From Gammaproteobacteria bacterium (lineage in GTDB: Bacteria > Pseudomonadota > Gammaproteobacteria > Steroidobacterales > Steroidobacteraceae), in contig JASHSR010000356.1 of the NCBI GenBank assembly GCA_030038645.1, forward strand, positions 1 to 14,565: a stretch of 14,565 nucleotides of DNA, read 5' to 3'. This document shows positions 13,327 through 14,565 of the stretch, piece by piece. Position numbers and translations under genes: made by a program. Position 1 is the stretch's first letter. The number at the start of each line of letters is the position of its first letter. Under the pieces are notes generated by a model, which was not told the DNA's origin, searched no databases, and saw only the letters and a program-made list of their open reading frames with translations.

Positions 13327-14163
13327 ATGGCCCGGAAGAGGTTGAGTCGGCCGCTGTGGGCGCTGAGCTGCGTCGTTGCGTGGGGTGCTGCCGCGTGGAG
13401 TGTGGCCACGCCCGCCGCCGCGGTGACCATTTCGATCTATGCCGCCGGAAGCTTGCGCGGCGTGGTGAGCGAGCTGGCCAAGGAAGCCGGCCCGCTCCTG
13501 CACATCCAGGTGAAATCGAGCTTCGGCGGCTCCGGATCCTTGCGCGAGCGGATCGAGAAGGGCGACTCGCCGGACCTGTTCATGTCCGCGGACGTGGGCT
13601 CACCGAGCAAGCTCGAGGCCGAGGGCCGCACGGTGGTTCCAGCCATCGCCTTCGCGCGCAACCGGATGTGCTTCGTGTCGCGCCGCTCGGCGGGTATCAC
13701 ACCGGAGAATCTCATCGATCGCCTGCTCGCCCAGGACGTGCGGCTGAAAACGTCCACGCCGGTCGCGGACCCAGGTGGCGACTACGCCTGGACGATTCTC
13801 AATCGCATCGACGCCTTGCGCCCGGGCGCGGGCGCAATCCTCAAGCGGAAGGCTCGAGCCTCGATGAATCTGAAGGCGACTCCGGCAAGCCCCAACGAGA
13901 GCCGCGCGGCGGCGCTGTTCCTATCCAACGAGATTGACGTTTCCATCACCTATTGCAGCGGTGCCACGGGGCTGTTGAAAGAGGTGCCGGAGCTCACGAG
14001 CTTCGTCGTGCCGCCGCGGCTCGACCCGCACCCGCTCTACGGCCTCGCCGTCCTGTCCAGCAAGCCCGAGGCGTTGCGCCTGGCGCTGTATCTGCTCTCC
14101 GAGAAGGGCCAGGCCATCATTGCCCGGGAAGGACTGGTGCCCCTCACGAAGGCTCAGCGATAG
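13327..14163 (+). CDS. modA: ModA-like periplasmic substrate-binding protein
   Basis: Seen: 278 residues. A Sec signal peptide (1-32) with basic MARKR, a hydrophobic core and a TPAAA cleavage site is followed by a type II periplasmic binding fold. It has ISIYAAGSLRGVV at the mature start, SSFGGSGSLRERIEKGDSPDLFMSAD in pieces around 62-87, DYAWTILNRID, and ISITYCSGATGLLKEVP near 205-220. The AGS and SGS serines fall where ModA contacts oxyanions. Known: ModA delivers molybdate or tungstate to ModBC. Here no permease or ATPase gene is adjacent and the Ser/Gly motifs differ from classical ModA, so the ligand is uncertain. Start: the ATG at 13327 has GAGGAG only 2 nt upstream, a tight spacing, but the signal peptide begins there. 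Its 3' end overlaps the convergent DUF6152 gene by 10 bp. Confidence 0.88.
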   Translation: MARKRLSRPLWALSCVVAWGAAAWSVATPAAAVTISIYAAGSLRGVVSELAKEAGPLLHIQVKSSFGGSGSLRERIEKGDSPDLFMSADVGSPSKLEAEGRTVVPAIAFARNRMCFVSRRSAGITPENLIDRLLAQDVRLKTSTPVADPGGDYAWTILNRIDALRPGAGAILKRKARASMNLKATPASPNESRAAALFLSNEIDVSITYCSGATGLLKEVPELTSFVVPPRLDPHPLYGLAVLSSKPEALRLALYLLSEKGQAIIAREGLVPLTKAQR

Positions 14164-14561
14164 CTCACGAGATTCGCGGGTGTCCCGTTGATCTCGAGGA
14201 GCTTCGCGAGTTGGCCGCCGCGTGCTCCGTTGCGCAGCGGATACAAGAGAAGCTTCACCCGGTCACCCGCATGCAGCGACTCGTGATGCCAACCTTGCCG
14301 CTTGAGCATGTTGACGCTCGTGCATTCGACGCCCCACTTCGCGTGCCCGCCGCGCCCGTCCGGCCCGGTCATTTCGATCCACACGTGCGGGTTCGTCCAC
14401 TGGAACTGCAGCACCGTGCCCTCGAGCACGAGGGGCTTCTTTCGATCGAACATCACGAACGAATGATGCGCGATCACGGGCGAGCTGAGGCCGAGAGAGA
14501 CGACTGCAGCTGCGAGAAGACTCCGCGCCTTTCCCCACTTCGTCATGTGCGGCTTCGCCAT
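14154..14561 (-). CDS. Secreted DUF6152-family protein
   Basis: Seen: 135 residues. A signal peptide (basic start, hydrophobic LLAAAVVSLGL, cleavage after VIA at 31) leaves a mature chain beginning HHSFVMFD. A beta-rich domain follows, with VLEGTVLQFQWTNPHVWIEM (45-64), VECTSVNMLKRQGW (78-91) and a late GDRVKLLLYPLRNG. This series matches the DUF6152 pattern. Known: the family is secreted and has no established biochemical role that I can name. The His-His N-terminus together with H59, H73, H92 and H93 would allow metal binding; this is inference. Start: the ATG at 14561 lies 4 bp from the window edge, so its ribosome binding site cannot be judged; an ATG at 14546 is the alternative. Convergent with the modA-like gene. 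Confidence 0.85.
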   Translation of the reverse strand: MAKPHMTKWGKARSLLAAAVVSLGLSSPVIAHHSFVMFDRKKPLVLEGTVLQFQWTNPHVWIEMTGPDGRGGHAKWGVECTSVNMLKRQGWHHESLHAGDRVKLLLYPLRNGARGGQLAKLLEINGTPANLVSYR

Positions 14562-14565
14562 GTGT

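Noticed and set aside
1..14565. CRISPR array, insertion sequence, transposase, integrase or rRNA
   Set aside because: No regularly spaced repeats of CRISPR size, no transposase or integrase motifs in any frame examined, and no rRNA-like sequence.

Overview
This window is GC-rich, double-stranded-coding bacterial DNA. The gene content (HrpB-type DEAH helicase, YfcG-type nu-class glutathione transferase, DUF423 protein, DUF6152 protein, slipin/NfeD pair) fits a high-GC proteobacterium. A gammaproteobacterium is my best guess, but no phylogenetic marker here settles it. The one tRNA gene has no encoded CCA end.

Positions 1-1705 look accessory. On the minus strand they hold the N-terminal 102 residues of a TIR-domain protein (TTG start at 306, C-terminus cut by the window edge). 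Next comes a VapBC-type toxin-antitoxin pair (593-1448) bracketed by two identical 28-bp direct repeats (562-589 and 1553-1580). The right-hand repeat is embedded in a cluster of palindromes. A tRNA gene with anticodon CAT (1633-1705) follows, its 3' end facing the cassette. tRNA, palindromes, direct repeats, toxin-antitoxin and TIR protein in that order look like the edge of an island or a site of recurrent insertion.

Positions 1706-6508 hold single genes in alternating orientation. These are a thioredoxin-fold lipoprotein with a long helical C-terminal part (minus), a divergently read zinc-independent MDR oxidoreductase whose reading frame includes a possible lipoprotein signal peptide (plus), a class I SAM methyltransferase (minus), a YfcG homologue (plus) and a small unknown protein (minus). 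A perfect 14-bp inverted repeat lies between the methyltransferase and yfcG.

Positions 6509-6896 hold no convincing gene, only short tandem repeats and a hairpin.

Positions 6897-13102 are one tightly packed minus-strand operon. In transcription order it reads nfeD (membrane serine protease), slipin (SPFH protein), DUF423 membrane protein, MscS-family channel, hrpB helicase, with gaps of 16, 25, 16 and 2 bp. Four of the five products are membrane proteins. The first two are a known functional pair (stomatin and its operon-partner protease). The last two appear translationally coupled.

Positions 13103-14565 hold a ModA-like periplasmic binding protein (plus) with no ABC transporter genes beside it here, and a convergent, 10-bp-overlapping secreted DUF6152 protein (minus). 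The predicted mature form of the latter begins His-His.
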